Shown here: positions 1 to 8,318 of the stretch, piece by piece
Layout of the letters: every line of letters starts with the position of its first letter
Position numbering within the stretch: the stretch's first letter is position 1
Assembly: GCF_007004095.1 (NCBI RefSeq)
Contig: NZ_VHJK01000001.1
Span: forward strand, 1,554,501-1,618,500
DNA: 64,000 bases
Direction: 5' to 3'
Source of the DNA: Erythrobacter insulae
Lineage (GTDB): Bacteria > Pseudomonadota > Alphaproteobacteria > Sphingomonadales > Sphingomonadaceae
Program-made: the position numbers and the translations under genes
The notes under the pieces: generated by a model
What the model was told of the DNA's origin: nothing
Seen by the model: only the letters and a program-made list of their open reading frames with translations
Databases searched by the model: none

Positions 1-1218
1 TCGGCAACGCAGTCGGTTGCCAACGCATCCGAGGCTGCGGCGATTATCCAACCTTTCACGCTGATTGATCGCACCAGCAAGAATGCCTCGCCTGACGAAT
101 TCATCGTTCACTCCGGTCCGATCGGAGTGTTTGGCGACACGTTGCATGACCCCAACAATTACGAAGAACTGGCCGAGATTGGCCGCGATATTCCCGAAGG
201 CACAACCGATTGGCTTGGCTTTACAGACCGGTATTGGCTGTCTGCGCTCATTCCGGGTGAAGGCGAAACCGCCAGTTCAGGCTTTCGCGCGCTTGGCGGT
301 GAAATGTTCCGCAGCGGCATCACCTATGAGGCCCAAACCATCCCGACGGGCGGTAGCCTGACCCAATCAACCCGTTTGTTTGCAGGCGCAAAAGACAGCA
401 TCATCCTCGACGAATACGAGGAAAGCGGCATCACCTATTTCGGCAAGGCGATTTCGTGGGGCTGGTTTGAGTTTATTGAAAAGCCGTTCCTCTGGTTGCT
501 TCGCACGCTGAACGGTCTTGTCGGCAATTTCGGCGTCGCAATCATTCTGCTTACGGTGATTATTCGCGGTTTGATGTTCCCGATTGCGCAAAAGCAATTT
601 TCGAGCATGGCCGGAATGAAGGCATTGCAGCCCAAGATGAAAGCGCTGCAAGAACGATACAAAGACGATAAGCCGCAGCAGCAGCAAGAGATCATGAAGC
701 TGTACAAGGAAGAAGGCGTCAATCCGCTTGCGGGGTGTCTGCCGATCCTGATCCAGATCCCGATCTTCTTTGCCCTCTATAAGGTCCTGATGCTCGCCAT
801 TGAAATGCGGCACGAACCGTTCCTTTACATCCGTGACCTTTCCGGCCCTGATCCTGCGACAATTCTGAACCTGTTCGGATATTTGCCGTACGACGTTCCC
901 GGTTTCCTCGGGATTGGCGTGCTCGCGGTCCTTTTGGGTGTGACCATGTGGCTCACATTTAAACTGAACCCTTCGGCGATGGACCCGATGCAGCAGCAGA
1001 TTTTCAATCTGATGCCGTGGATCCTCATGTTTGTGATGGCGCCATTTGCCGCAGGCTTGCTGATTTACTGGGTTACTTCGAACATTCTGACCGTGGCGCA
1101 GCAAAGCTATCTTTATTCCAAGCACCCGGCGCTGAAAGCGCAGGCGAAAAAGGATAAAGAGGAGATGGCGCGGAAAAAGGCCGAGGCAGACAAGGCGAAA
1201 AGCAAAGGTGAAGCGTGA
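1..1218 (+). CDS. yidC: Membrane protein insertase YidC (C-terminal part; 5' end outside window)
   Basis: Inserts and folds inner-membrane proteins, alone or with SecYEG. The reading frame is open from base 1, so the start lies upstream of the window. What is visible is the end of the periplasmic beta domain followed by the conserved insertase core: a first core helix near GNFGVAIILLTVIIRGLMFP, the charged cytoplasmic hairpin beginning SMAGMKALQPKMKALQERYK, then GCLPILIQIPIFFALYKVL and two further helices. The tail is Lys/Glu-rich, as expected for a ribosome-facing C-terminus. The stop overlaps the GTG start of engB by 4 bases, so the two genes are probably translationally coupled. Identity is near certain; only the true start is unknown. 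Confidence 0.97.
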   Translation, partial: SATQSVANASEAAAIIQPFTLIDRTSKNASPDEFIVHSGPIGVFGDTLHDPNNYEELAEIGRDIPEGTTDWLGFTDRYWLSALIPGEGETASSGFRALGGEMFRSGITYEAQTIPTGGSLTQSTRLFAGAKDSIILDEYEESGITYFGKAISWGWFEFIEKPFLWLLRTLNGLVGNFGVAIILLTVIIRGLMFPIAQKQFSSMAGMKALQPKMKALQERYKDDKPQQQQEIMKLYKEEGVNPLAGCLPILIQIPIFFALYKVLMLAIEMRHEPFLYIRDLSGPDPATILNLFGYLPYDVPGFLGIGVLAVLLGVTMWLTFKLNPSAMDPMQQQIFNLMPWILMFVMAPFAAGLLIYWVTSNILTVAQQSYLYSKHPALKAQAKKDKEEMARKKAEADKAKSKGEA

Positions 1219-1904
1219 GCAAGCCCGAGCTGACCGAAGCCGAGCTTGAAGAACGCGCGATCATGCGCCGCGAGAAAGCGGCCGCGCGCATGTTGTCGGG
1301 CCGCGTCGATTTCCTGTTGTCCGCGCCGCAGCTGAAATTTCTGCCAGAGCCAACGGTGCCTGAAATTGCATTTTGCGGCCGCAGCAATGTCGGAAAATCG
1401 TCGCTTTTGAATGCTTTGACACAGCGGCGTTCAATTGCGCGCGCTTCGGTAACGCCGGGCCGCACGCAAGAGCTCAATTTCTTTGAAGTGGGCGAGCCGA
1501 CGCAGTTCCGGCTGGTCGATATGCCCGGATACGGCTTTGCCAAGGCACCCGTCGCTGTCGTCGACAAATGGAAGAAGTTGGTGAGGTCATACCTGCGGGG
1601 CCGGGCGGTGCTGGCGCGCAATCTGGTGCTGATCGACAGCCGGCATGGCATGAAAGAAGTCGACCGCGAGATGATGAAAATGCTCGATGAGGCAGCCGTA
1701 GGGTACCGCATCGTTCTGACTAAGACTGACAAAATCAAAGCGAGCCATCTGGAGCGCGTCGCCAATCAGGTCGCCGATGAAGCGAAGAAGCATGTTGCCG
1801 CCTATCCCGAACTGCACCTGACGAGCAGCGAAAAAGGGATGGGAATCGATGCGCTGCGCGTCGCGGTGGTACAGGATGCTCTGGGAGCTGACGCGCTGGG
1901 GTAG
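1215..1904 (+). CDS. engB: Ribosome biogenesis GTPase EngB (YihA/YsxC)
   Basis: Small essential TRAFAC-class GTPase that helps assemble the large ribosomal subunit. The P-loop GRSNVGKSSLL lies near residues 55-65, the switch region contains TPGRTQELNFF, G3 is DMPGYG and G4 is TKTD. These are the family signatures, and 229 residues is normal length. It starts with GTG inside the yidC stop region (4-base overlap), matching the common yidC-engB pairing in alphaproteobacteria. It converges on the VOC gene with only about 10 bases between the stop codons. Confidence 0.95.
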   Translation: MSKPELTEAELEERAIMRREKAAARMLSGRVDFLLSAPQLKFLPEPTVPEIAFCGRSNVGKSSLLNALTQRRSIARASVTPGRTQELNFFEVGEPTQFRLVDMPGYGFAKAPVAVVDKWKKLVRSYLRGRAVLARNLVLIDSRHGMKEVDREMMKMLDEAAVGYRIVLTKTDKIKASHLERVANQVADEAKKHVAAYPELHLTSSEKGMGIDALRVAVVQDALGADALG

Positions 1905-1914
1905 GAAACGCGCA

Positions 1915-2334
1915 TCACCGCGCGAACAATTGCTCCGGATCGGCAAAGGCTTTGAATTCAAGCGCGTTGCCTGATGGATCGCGCAGGAACATCGTCGCCT
2001 GTTCGCCCGGCCGGTCGCGAAAACGAATAGTGGGCTCAATCACAAATTCGGTGCCGGCGGCTTTCAGCGTTTCAGCGAGAGCCTCCCAATCTGCCATCGA
2101 CAACACCAATCCGAAATGCGGGACCGGAACACCGTGGCCATCAACATGATTGCTGGCCGCATCGCCCGCCTTTCCCGGTGCGAGATGCGCGACGATCTGA
2201 TGCCCGTGAAAATCGAAATCGATCCACTCATCTGAAGAGCGCCCCTCGGTGCAGCCCAGCAACTCTCCGTAAAAGCTGCGCGCTTTGCCAAGATCGTGAA
2301 CGGGAAAGGCAAGATGGAAAGGGGGAAGAGGCAT
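1915..2334 (-). CDS. VOC (glyoxalase/bleomycin-resistance fold) family protein
   Basis: A 139-residue single-domain VOC protein. It opens with the typical [22 protein letters not shown] strand-helix and closes with [15 protein letters not shown], where the Glu is a usual metal ligand. The substrate cannot be read from sequence; glyoxalase, fosfomycin-resistance and dioxygenase relatives share the fold. It is transcribed leftward from the intergenic region that also carries the promoter-like box facing the GST gene. It stands alone, convergent with engB. Confidence 0.85.
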   Translation of the reverse strand: MPLPPFHLAFPVHDLGKARSFYGELLGCTEGRSSDEWIDFDFHGHQIVAHLAPGKAGDAASNHVDGHGVPVPHFGLVLSMADWEALAETLKAAGTEFVIEPTIRFRDRPGEQATMFLRDPSGNALEFKAFADPEQLFAR

Positions 2335-2367
2335 ATTTTGAAGCCTTATACTTGATTCGTGTAAAGA

Positions 2368-2393
2368 GTAACCCGTTCAGGCTCGACAGCGAA
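2368..2393 (+). promoter_or_regulatory. Perfect SigF-type ECF promoter box upstream of the GST gene
   Basis: GTAACC at 2368-2373, exactly 16 bases, then CGAA at 2390-2393. This is identical to the box in front of the bufferin precursor gene (55717-55742) and to the consensus I recall for Caulobacter SigF. It lies about 60 bases before the GST start codon and points toward it. By my estimate (128,000 positions over 4^10) about 0.12 exact matches are expected by chance in the window, so a correctly placed and oriented one is notable. Function is inferred. Confidence 0.6.
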
Positions 2394-2452
2394 AGACTGA
2401 ATATCTAGGCAGGTGGCGACATCGCAGCGCTGTTGGCGGAACAAGCAGAATT

Positions 2453-3118
2453 ATGAAACTCATTATCGGTAACAAGAATTATTCAAGCTGGTCGCTGCGC
2501 GGTTGGCTGGCGATGAAGCAATCGGGCTTGCATTTCGATGAAATCATCGTGCCGATGGCCGGCGAGCAATGGGACAAGGCCAAACAAGAAGGCGATATGC
2601 AGCCTTCGCACGGCAAGGTGCCAATCCTGTGGGATGATGAAACCGTCATCTGGGATAGCCTCGCGATTATGGAATATCTTAGCGACAAGGTGGGCCGCGA
2701 CCGTTTCTGGCCAAAAGAAGATGGCCCGCGCGGAATGGCCCGCGCCATGGTCGCGGAAATGCATTCCTCCTTTGGCTCACTGCGCGGCGAATTACCCATG
2801 AATGTGCGCCGCCGGGTACAGCTTCAGAATGTCTCCGATGCAGCGCGTGACGATATCATCCGGGTCCTGCAATTATGGGCAGAGGCGCGGTCGCGGCATG
2901 GCAGCGCAGGGCCGTTTCTGTTCGGAACGTACGGCGCTGCGGATATTTTCTTCGCTCCGGTCGTTTCGCGTTTCATCACCTACGGCATTGGCGTGCCGGG
3001 ATTTGCGCAAAGCTATATGGAAGCCATGTGGGAACATGCCTGGACACAGGAATGGATCGCCGCGTCAGAGGAAGAACAATGGGTCATCGAACAATACGAG
3101 AGCGTCGGCGCGGAATAA
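2453..3118 (+). CDS. Glutathione S-transferase family protein
   Basis: A 221-residue cytosolic GST. The N-terminal thioredoxin-fold domain begins MKLIIGNKNYSSWSLRGWLA, where the SSWS stretch carries the expected catalytic Ser, followed by GKVPILWDDETVIWDSLAI, the cis-Pro and Ser glutathione-binding segment. An all-helical C-terminal domain follows. It probably conjugates or reduces electrophiles with glutathione; the substrate is unknown. The last 40 bases overlap the start of the S1/P1 nuclease in another frame, so the two are likely co-transcribed. A SigF-type promoter box sits upstream. Confidence 0.9.
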   Translation: MKLIIGNKNYSSWSLRGWLAMKQSGLHFDEIIVPMAGEQWDKAKQEGDMQPSHGKVPILWDDETVIWDSLAIMEYLSDKVGRDRFWPKEDGPRGMARAMVAEMHSSFGSLRGELPMNVRRRVQLQNVSDAARDDIIRVLQLWAEARSRHGSAGPFLFGTYGAADIFFAPVVSRFITYGIGVPGFAQSYMEAMWEHAWTQEWIAASEEEQWVIEQYESVGAE

Positions 3119-3984
3119 TCGTTGCCAGCCTGTTGGCTTTGGTGATGATGATGCCCGTAGAGGCTCACGCGTGGGGTTTTTACGCGCATCGCACCACAGC
3201 TGATATTGCCGAGGTGAATGTCTCACCCGAAACGCGCGCCAAGATCGAAGCGTTGATGAAATCGGAAGCGCTGCTGGGCACGCCCGAATGTGATCTGGCG
3301 ACGCTTCAGGATGCAAGTGTATGGCCCGATTGTGTGCGCCGCGCCCGGTGGCGCTGGGGCTATACAGCGGCATGGCATTACCGCACAGCGCCGATCTGCG
3401 AGGCTTACAATCCGCGCGCCAATTGTTCGGGCGGAAATTGCGTCACCGCTCAGGTTGAGCGCAATCACCGCATCCTTGCCGATGAAAGCCTGCCCGACCA
3501 CATCAGGCTGGAGGCGCTTGCTTTCATGGTCCATTTTGCCGGAGACGTGCATATGCCGCTGCATTCGGGGGACAAGGATGATCGCGGCGGCAATGACCGA
3601 GAGACCGATTATGGGATCGTGCCAAGCCTGAACCTGCATTGGATATGGGATGGACCGCTGGCCGAACGCGCGATCAGCGATCCGGCAGATCCCGTGGTTC
3701 GCCGCTATTCCGGCGCAGAACGCAGCGATCTGGGCGGCGGTTCCGCAGCCGATTGGGGTCAGGAAAGCTGGTCTATCAGTCGCAGCTTCATCTATCCGAC
3801 GGCATTCGATACCGAAAACGTATGCGCTGGTGAGCTGCCGCGCAAAACCGCACTGTCGCAAGACGATATTGTGAAAGGCGTGCCGATTGCAAAGCGCCGG
3901 GTGCAGCAGGCAGGCGTACGTATCGCCGATCTGCTTGAAAGCGCTTTTGCGCCTGGTCCGTTGCCCGAACCGGAGCGTCGTTAA
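3079..3984 (+). CDS. Secreted S1/P1 nuclease family protein
   Basis: Zinc-dependent single-strand nuclease or 3'-nucleotidase, exported. The chosen ATG at 3079 gives 301 residues with a signal peptide ending EAHA, so the mature protein begins with Trp, the N-terminal Zn ligand of P1 nuclease. Further ligands fit the family: His in FYAHR, Asp in SVWPDC, His in WHYRTAP, then MVHFAGDVHMPLHSG and NLHWIWD. The start overlaps the GST gene by 40 bases, implying coupling. Its stop shares bases with the convergent LysE-family stop, leaving no room for a terminator. An extended upstream start at 2875 is rejected because it would run through GST. Confidence 0.9.
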   Translation: MGHRTIRERRRGIIVASLLALVMMMPVEAHAWGFYAHRTTADIAEVNVSPETRAKIEALMKSEALLGTPECDLATLQDASVWPDCVRRARWRWGYTAAWHYRTAPICEAYNPRANCSGGNCVTAQVERNHRILADESLPDHIRLEALAFMVHFAGDVHMPLHSGDKDDRGGNDRETDYGIVPSLNLHWIWDGPLAERAISDPADPVVRRYSGAERSDLGGGSAADWGQESWSISRSFIYPTAFDTENVCAGELPRKTALSQDDIVKGVPIAKRRVQQAGVRIADLLESAFAPGPLPEPERR

Positions 3985-4595
3985 ACGAACGCTTTGGTCA
4001 AAAACCAGGCTCCGACCCCAAGCATACCGAGCGCGAGAATACGGCGGACTGTCTTTGCACGTTGCCGATGCATCAAAACGTAGCGGACTTTTTCTGCGCC
4101 CAATATAAGCGCAAGGTGCACCGCCGTCGCGATTGCCACACTAATCGCGGCCATCGTCAATCCCTCGCCATAGCTTGGCCGCCCGTCCGAGACGAATTGC
4201 GGCATCACCGTTACAAAGAACAATGTCGCTTTGGGATTGAACAGGTTGATCACGAAACCGGCGATCATGTTGCGCCGTCCACCCGCAGGCGGCGTGGCGG
4301 ATGGAGAGCTTTCTCCGGCGTCCTGCCACGCCTGCCACGCGAGATACGCCATCATTCCCGCGCCCAGAAATGCAATTCCCTGCGACAGCAATGCGCTTTG
4401 CCTCAGAATATAACTGGCCGCCAAAACGCTGATCACGGCGTTGGTCGCCAGGCCGAGCGAAATGCCCCAGATCGTGGCCAATCCCGATTTGCGCCCCTCT
4501 GATAGGGTAAGCGCGATGAGCCAGCCCATATTGGGGCCGGGGGTCAGCTCAATCAGCATCACGGCAATGGCAAATCCAATTAGGTCCACTGCCAA
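3981..4595 (-). CDS. LysE family translocator (RhtB-like amino-acid exporter)
   Basis: A 204-residue inner-membrane protein with about six hydrophobic helices and the LysE/RhtB signature ELTPGPNM near residue 17. The family exports amino acids or related metabolites using the proton gradient; the substrate here is unknown. It is convergent with the S1/P1 nuclease (stop codons overlap) and divergent from dapE with only about 50 bases between starts, so the two promoters must be compact or overlap. Confidence 0.88.
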   Translation of the reverse strand: MAVDLIGFAIAVMLIELTPGPNMGWLIALTLSEGRKSGLATIWGISLGLATNAVISVLAASYILRQSALLSQGIAFLGAGMMAYLAWQAWQDAGESSPSATPPAGGRRNMIAGFVINLFNPKATLFFVTVMPQFVSDGRPSYGEGLTMAAISVAIATAVHLALILGAEKVRYVLMHRQRAKTVRRILALGMLGVGAWFLTKAFV

Positions 4596-4644
4596 TGCAT
4601 AGCATACTTGCCGAGCGCGTCATTGCTCCGCTAACGCATGATCC

Positions 4645-5802
4645 GTGTCTGATCCAATCTCCTTAGCAAAACGCCTGATCGCCGCCCGCAGCATTACCCC
4701 TGCGAGCGGCCCTGTCTTTGATGAAATGGAAGCGATGCTGCTCCCGCTCGGTTTTGCGGTGCACCGTTTTACGCGCGGGGAAGGCGAGATCGGCAGCGAT
4801 GAAGAGCAGGTCGAGAACCTTTTCGCCATTCGCAAAGGGCCGGAAGGCTCGAAACATTTTGCCTTTGCAGGGCATCTCGACGTGGTGCCGCCCGGTCCGA
4901 TAGGCGGGGAAGGGGGCTGGACCAGCGATCCGTTTGTACCCGAAGAACGCGGCGAGCTGCTCTATGGCCGCGGCGCGGTTGATATGAAGGGTTCCATCGC
5001 CAGCATGATCGCCGCGGTGGCCGATGTGCCGCAGGACGCAGGCACGATCAGCTTTATCATTACCGGCGATGAAGAGGGGCCCGCGCTCCACGGTACGCGC
5101 GCGCTGATAGATTATATGCGCGCCGAAGGTATTCAGCCCGATCTGTGCCTGGTAGGAGAGCCCACCAGTGTCCACCGGCTGGGTGATATGATGAAGATCG
5201 GTCGGCGCGGGTCGGTCAATATCTGGCTGGAAGTCGAGGGCACACAGGGTCACGTCGCCTATCCGCATCTGGCCGATAATCCGATGCCCAAAATGGTTGG
5301 TATGCTGTCCGAGCTGAACAACCTTCACCTTGATGATGGCACTGACTGGTTCCAGCCGAGCAACCTTGAGATCACCGAATTCAACGTCGCCAACAAAGCG
5401 CATAATGTGATCCCGGCAAAAGCAACCGCCCGCATCTCGATCCGGTTCAACGATCTGCATTCGGGCGCGTCGCTTTCCAGCACAATCGTTGCCATTGCCC
5501 AAAAGCACGGCGGGACCGCGCGCCCTGTTATCAGCGGCGAACCATTCCTGACCGCGCCGGGCGCATTTTCCGATATGCTGGCCAAAGCAATCGAGGACGA
5601 AACCGGGATAACACCCGAAGCCTCAACCAGCGGAGGAACGTCCGATGCGCGGTTCCTGCGTAGCGTTTGCCCGGTGATCGAATTTGGTCTGTGCAATGCC
5701 ACCATGCATAAGCGCGACGAGGCTGTGGCGATGCCCGACCTTGAAACGCTAGCCCGCATCTACACCAGAGCCGCGCTGGGCGCGCTTTCGCTCGACACGT
5801 AA
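4645..5802 (+). CDS. dapE: Succinyl-diaminopimelate desuccinylase
   Basis: M20 metallopeptidase that removes succinate from N-succinyl-LL-diaminopimelate in lysine and peptidoglycan precursor synthesis. Di-zinc ligand motifs are present: FAGHLDVVPPG, GRGAVDMKGS, the catalytic GDEEGPA, GEPTS and the C-terminal ATMHKRDE. The dimerisation domain sits between them. At 385 residues it is normal length. It starts with GTG; no better ATG lies upstream in frame. dapB, from the same pathway, is about 4 kb downstream on the other strand. Confidence 0.95.
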   Translation: MSDPISLAKRLIAARSITPASGPVFDEMEAMLLPLGFAVHRFTRGEGEIGSDEEQVENLFAIRKGPEGSKHFAFAGHLDVVPPGPIGGEGGWTSDPFVPEERGELLYGRGAVDMKGSIASMIAAVADVPQDAGTISFIITGDEEGPALHGTRALIDYMRAEGIQPDLCLVGEPTSVHRLGDMMKIGRRGSVNIWLEVEGTQGHVAYPHLADNPMPKMVGMLSELNNLHLDDGTDWFQPSNLEITEFNVANKAHNVIPAKATARISIRFNDLHSGASLSSTIVAIAQKHGGTARPVISGEPFLTAPGAFSDMLAKAIEDETGITPEASTSGGTSDARFLRSVCPVIEFGLCNATMHKRDEAVAMPDLETLARIYTRAALGALSLDT

Positions 5803-5821
5803 GCCTTTTTCCCGGGGATCA

Positions 5822-7063
5822 ATGATAATGAAAACATGGTTTGCAATTCCGCTGTGGCAGCGGGTGATCGGCGCGCTGGTCCTTGGCATTATCGTCGGGC
5901 GGCTGTGGGGGCCGGAAGCAGAGAGCATCAAGATTATCGGCGATGTGTTTGTCGCCTTTATCAAAATGCTGGTCGTGCCGCTGATCTTCTTTAGCCTTGT
6001 CGCAGGCGTTGCCGCGATTGGAGACATTCGTAAACTGGGCGCGGTTGGCGGACGGGCGATGCTGTTGTTCATCGTGAGCGGCCAGATTGCGGTCTGGCTC
6101 GGCCTGTTCCTTGGCACGGTGCTCGCGCCGGGGCTTGGCGTGGACACTACCGCTCTGAACGTCGGCGATACGCCGCCGCCAAGCGAAACGACGTGGCGCG
6201 ATATGATCATGGGGATGATCCCGCAAAGCCCGGTTCAGGTGATGGCGGACGTCAACGTGCTGCCGCTGATCATCTTTTCGCTGTTGATCGGGATCGGTAT
6301 CCTGATGGCCAAAGAAGAGGGCGCACCGGTGCTCAAAATCTTCGAAAGCGGCAGTGTTGTGATGCAGAAAGTCACCATGGTGGTGATGGAGCTGACCCCG
6401 TTTGGCGTTTTCGCGCTGATGGCGTGGGTCGCGGGCACGCTCGGTTTTGATGCGCTGGCGGCGCTTGGTAAGCTGGTCGCGCTCAATTATCTCGGCTGTC
6501 TGTTGATCATCGCGATCATCTATGGCGGCATGATCAAGTTTTTGGCCAAGCTGCCAGTGATCGACTTTTTCCGGGGTATCATCGACGCAATCGCCGTCAG
6601 CTATTCCACGGCCAGCTCCAACGCGACGCTGCCTGTGACTTTGCGCTGTGCCCGCCGGAACCTTGGCGTGTCGAACTCGGTCGCGAGCTTCGTGATCAGC
6701 CTCGGCGCGACGATCAATATGAACGGTACGGCGATGTATCTGGGCCTTGCGACATTGTTCGGCGCGCAGATTTTCGGCGTGGACCTGACGTGGGGCGATT
6801 ACTTCCTGATTTCGATCCTCGGCACACTGGGCGCGGTTGGCGCAGCGGGCATTCCGGGCGCGGGCCTGATCATGATGGCGCTGGTCTTCGGCGCGGTCGG
6901 CGTGCCGCTTGAGACGATTGCCTTTGTCGCTGGCGTTGACCGGATCATGGACATGATGCGCACGACGACCAATGTGAGCGGCGATGCGGCGGTGGCGACG
7001 ACGGTGGCGGCGATGACGGGTGAGTTGGACCGGGCGGAGATGATTTCGGCGGATGATGTTTGA
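5822..7063 (+). CDS. Dicarboxylate/amino acid:cation symporter (DAACS family)
   Basis: A 413-residue polytopic transporter of the glutamate/aspartate/C4-dicarboxylate family. Seen directly: the Ser-rich re-entrant stretch SYSTASSNATLPVTL, the sodium/substrate motif SLGATINMNGTA (family NMDGT), and GAAGIPGAG in the second hairpin, followed by the DRIMDMMRT helix. These residues coordinate substrate carboxylate and coupling cation in GltPh/GltP. Substrate preference cannot be set. It follows dapE by 19 bases, so the two may be co-transcribed. Confidence 0.92.
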   Translation: MIMKTWFAIPLWQRVIGALVLGIIVGRLWGPEAESIKIIGDVFVAFIKMLVVPLIFFSLVAGVAAIGDIRKLGAVGGRAMLLFIVSGQIAVWLGLFLGTVLAPGLGVDTTALNVGDTPPPSETTWRDMIMGMIPQSPVQVMADVNVLPLIIFSLLIGIGILMAKEEGAPVLKIFESGSVVMQKVTMVVMELTPFGVFALMAWVAGTLGFDALAALGKLVALNYLGCLLIIAIIYGGMIKFLAKLPVIDFFRGIIDAIAVSYSTASSNATLPVTLRCARRNLGVSNSVASFVISLGATINMNGTAMYLGLATLFGAQIFGVDLTWGDYFLISILGTLGAVGAAGIPGAGLIMMALVFGAVGVPLETIAFVAGVDRIMDMMRTTTNVSGDAAVATTVAAMTGELDRAEMISADDV

Positions 7064-7069
7064 GTTTGG

Positions 7070-7615
7070 CTAGTCTAATCGTCGTGCTGGAGTGGCTTGC
7101 TGTGCCCTAGCTTTTTCATTCGCTAGCATGATTGCTCGTTCAGCGGCTTTCTCGATCAACCAATAACCGAAAATGCGTAGTCCAATAGTAAGCGCAATCA
7201 GGACCGCTATGTTGCCAAGAACGGTCCATTGGGCCTCCAAGATAGCTGCAAGAATTGCAATGGGCACCACGCCGATTCCGCCGAGCACTAAGCCTATAAT
7301 TACGGCGAACAAGCCCCACTCTATGTAGACAAAGGCCATCGCTAGAACCCAAAGGACCAATCCAAAGAGATAGGATGCGAGGTAGAACCCATTTCCTGCA
7401 AATCCACGAGTAGATCCAATTGCGGATAAAGGGAGAAAGACGAGCAAGCAGATCGCAAAAGCGACACCGAATATGCTTGGAGCCCATTCGAGCGCCCAGA
7501 CACTGAATTCTGCAGCACCATAAAGCAGAGCGACTCCAAGAATAGATAGGACAGCTATTATGCCGAATCCCGCAACCACCCCGCCGAAGTCCTTTAATTT
7601 ATCACTAGTGCTCAT
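7070..7615 (-). CDS. Hypothetical polytopic membrane protein, AT-rich
   Basis: About 181 residues from the ATG at 7615 (MSTSDKLKDFGG); a slightly longer start at 7630 is possible. At least five hydrophobic segments are visible, including GFGIIAVLSILGVALLYG, FAICLLVFLPLSAI and AILAAILEAQWTVLGNIAVLIAL. I recognise no family. Base composition differs from its neighbours: two 60-base lines I counted (7141-7260) are about 45% and 52% GC, against about 58% just upstream, and it uses codons such as ATA and AGA freely. That is compatible with recent acquisition. Convergent with the symporter, 6 bases apart. Confidence 0.6.
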   Translation of the reverse strand: MSTSDKLKDFGGVVAGFGIIAVLSILGVALLYGAAEFSVWALEWAPSIFGVAFAICLLVFLPLSAIGSTRGFAGNGFYLASYLFGLVLWVLAMAFVYIEWGLFAVIIGLVLGGIGVVPIAILAAILEAQWTVLGNIAVLIALTIGLRIFGYWLIEKAAERAIMLANEKARAQQATPARRLD

Positions 7616-7672
7616 TTTATAGCGCCCCAAGACTTTGTTTGCTTACTTTCTCAACAGTTAGCAGGTAGCAGA

Positions 7673-8314
7673 TTACTTTCTTTCAGTCACCTTCTTACGA
7701 AAACTGCACAAATCCACCAGCCCGCATCGCCAGCATTCCGGCGTGCGCGCTTTGCACACATAGCGACCGTGCAGGATCAGCCAGTGATGCGCGTGGAGGC
7801 GAAACGGCTGCGGCACGCGCTTTTCCAGCTTTGCTTCGACCGCTTCGGGCGTCTTGCCCTTGGCCAGACCCGTCCGGTTGCCCACGCGCAGGATGTGCGT
7901 GTCGACCGCGAAAGTCTCCTGTTTGAACCAGCAATTGAGCACCACATTCGCCGTTTTGCGGCCCACGCCCGGTAGCCGCACGAGGTCTTCGCGCGTGCCG
8001 GGCACTTCGCCGCCATACTCGTCCACCAGCAATTGCGAGAGCGCGATCACGTTCTTCGCCTTGGAATTGAACAGGCCGATGGTCTTAATGTGCTCGATCA
8101 GGCCGTCCAGACCCAGATCGAGCATTTGCTGCGGCGTCTCCACCTTTGCAAACAGCGCGCGCGTCGCCTTGTTCACGCCGACATCGGTCGCTTGCGCGGA
8201 TAGCGCGACGGCCACGGTCAACTGATAGGCGTTGCCATATTCCAGCTCGGTCTCGGGCTCGGGATTGTCTTCGGCAAGACGGCGGAAGAATTCAAAAATC
8301 TGGTCTTTGGTCAT
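7673..8314 (-). CDS. nth: Endonuclease III (DNA glycosylase/AP lyase)
   Basis: Removes oxidised pyrimidines and nicks abasic sites in base-excision repair. The helix-hairpin-helix LPGVGRKTANVVLN carries the catalytic Lys, VDTHILRV the catalytic Asp, and the C-terminus binds [4Fe-4S] with the exact spacing C-x6-C-x2-C-x5-C. Length 213 is typical. It sits 4 bases after the DUF1963 gene, in the apparent operon dapB, DUF1963, nth. Confidence 0.97.
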   Translation of the reverse strand: MTKDQIFEFFRRLAEDNPEPETELEYGNAYQLTVAVALSAQATDVGVNKATRALFAKVETPQQMLDLGLDGLIEHIKTIGLFNSKAKNVIALSQLLVDEYGGEVPGTREDLVRLPGVGRKTANVVLNCWFKQETFAVDTHILRVGNRTGLAKGKTPEAVEAKLEKRVPQPFRLHAHHWLILHGRYVCKARTPECWRCGLVDLCSFRKKVTERK

Positions 8315-8318
8315 GATA

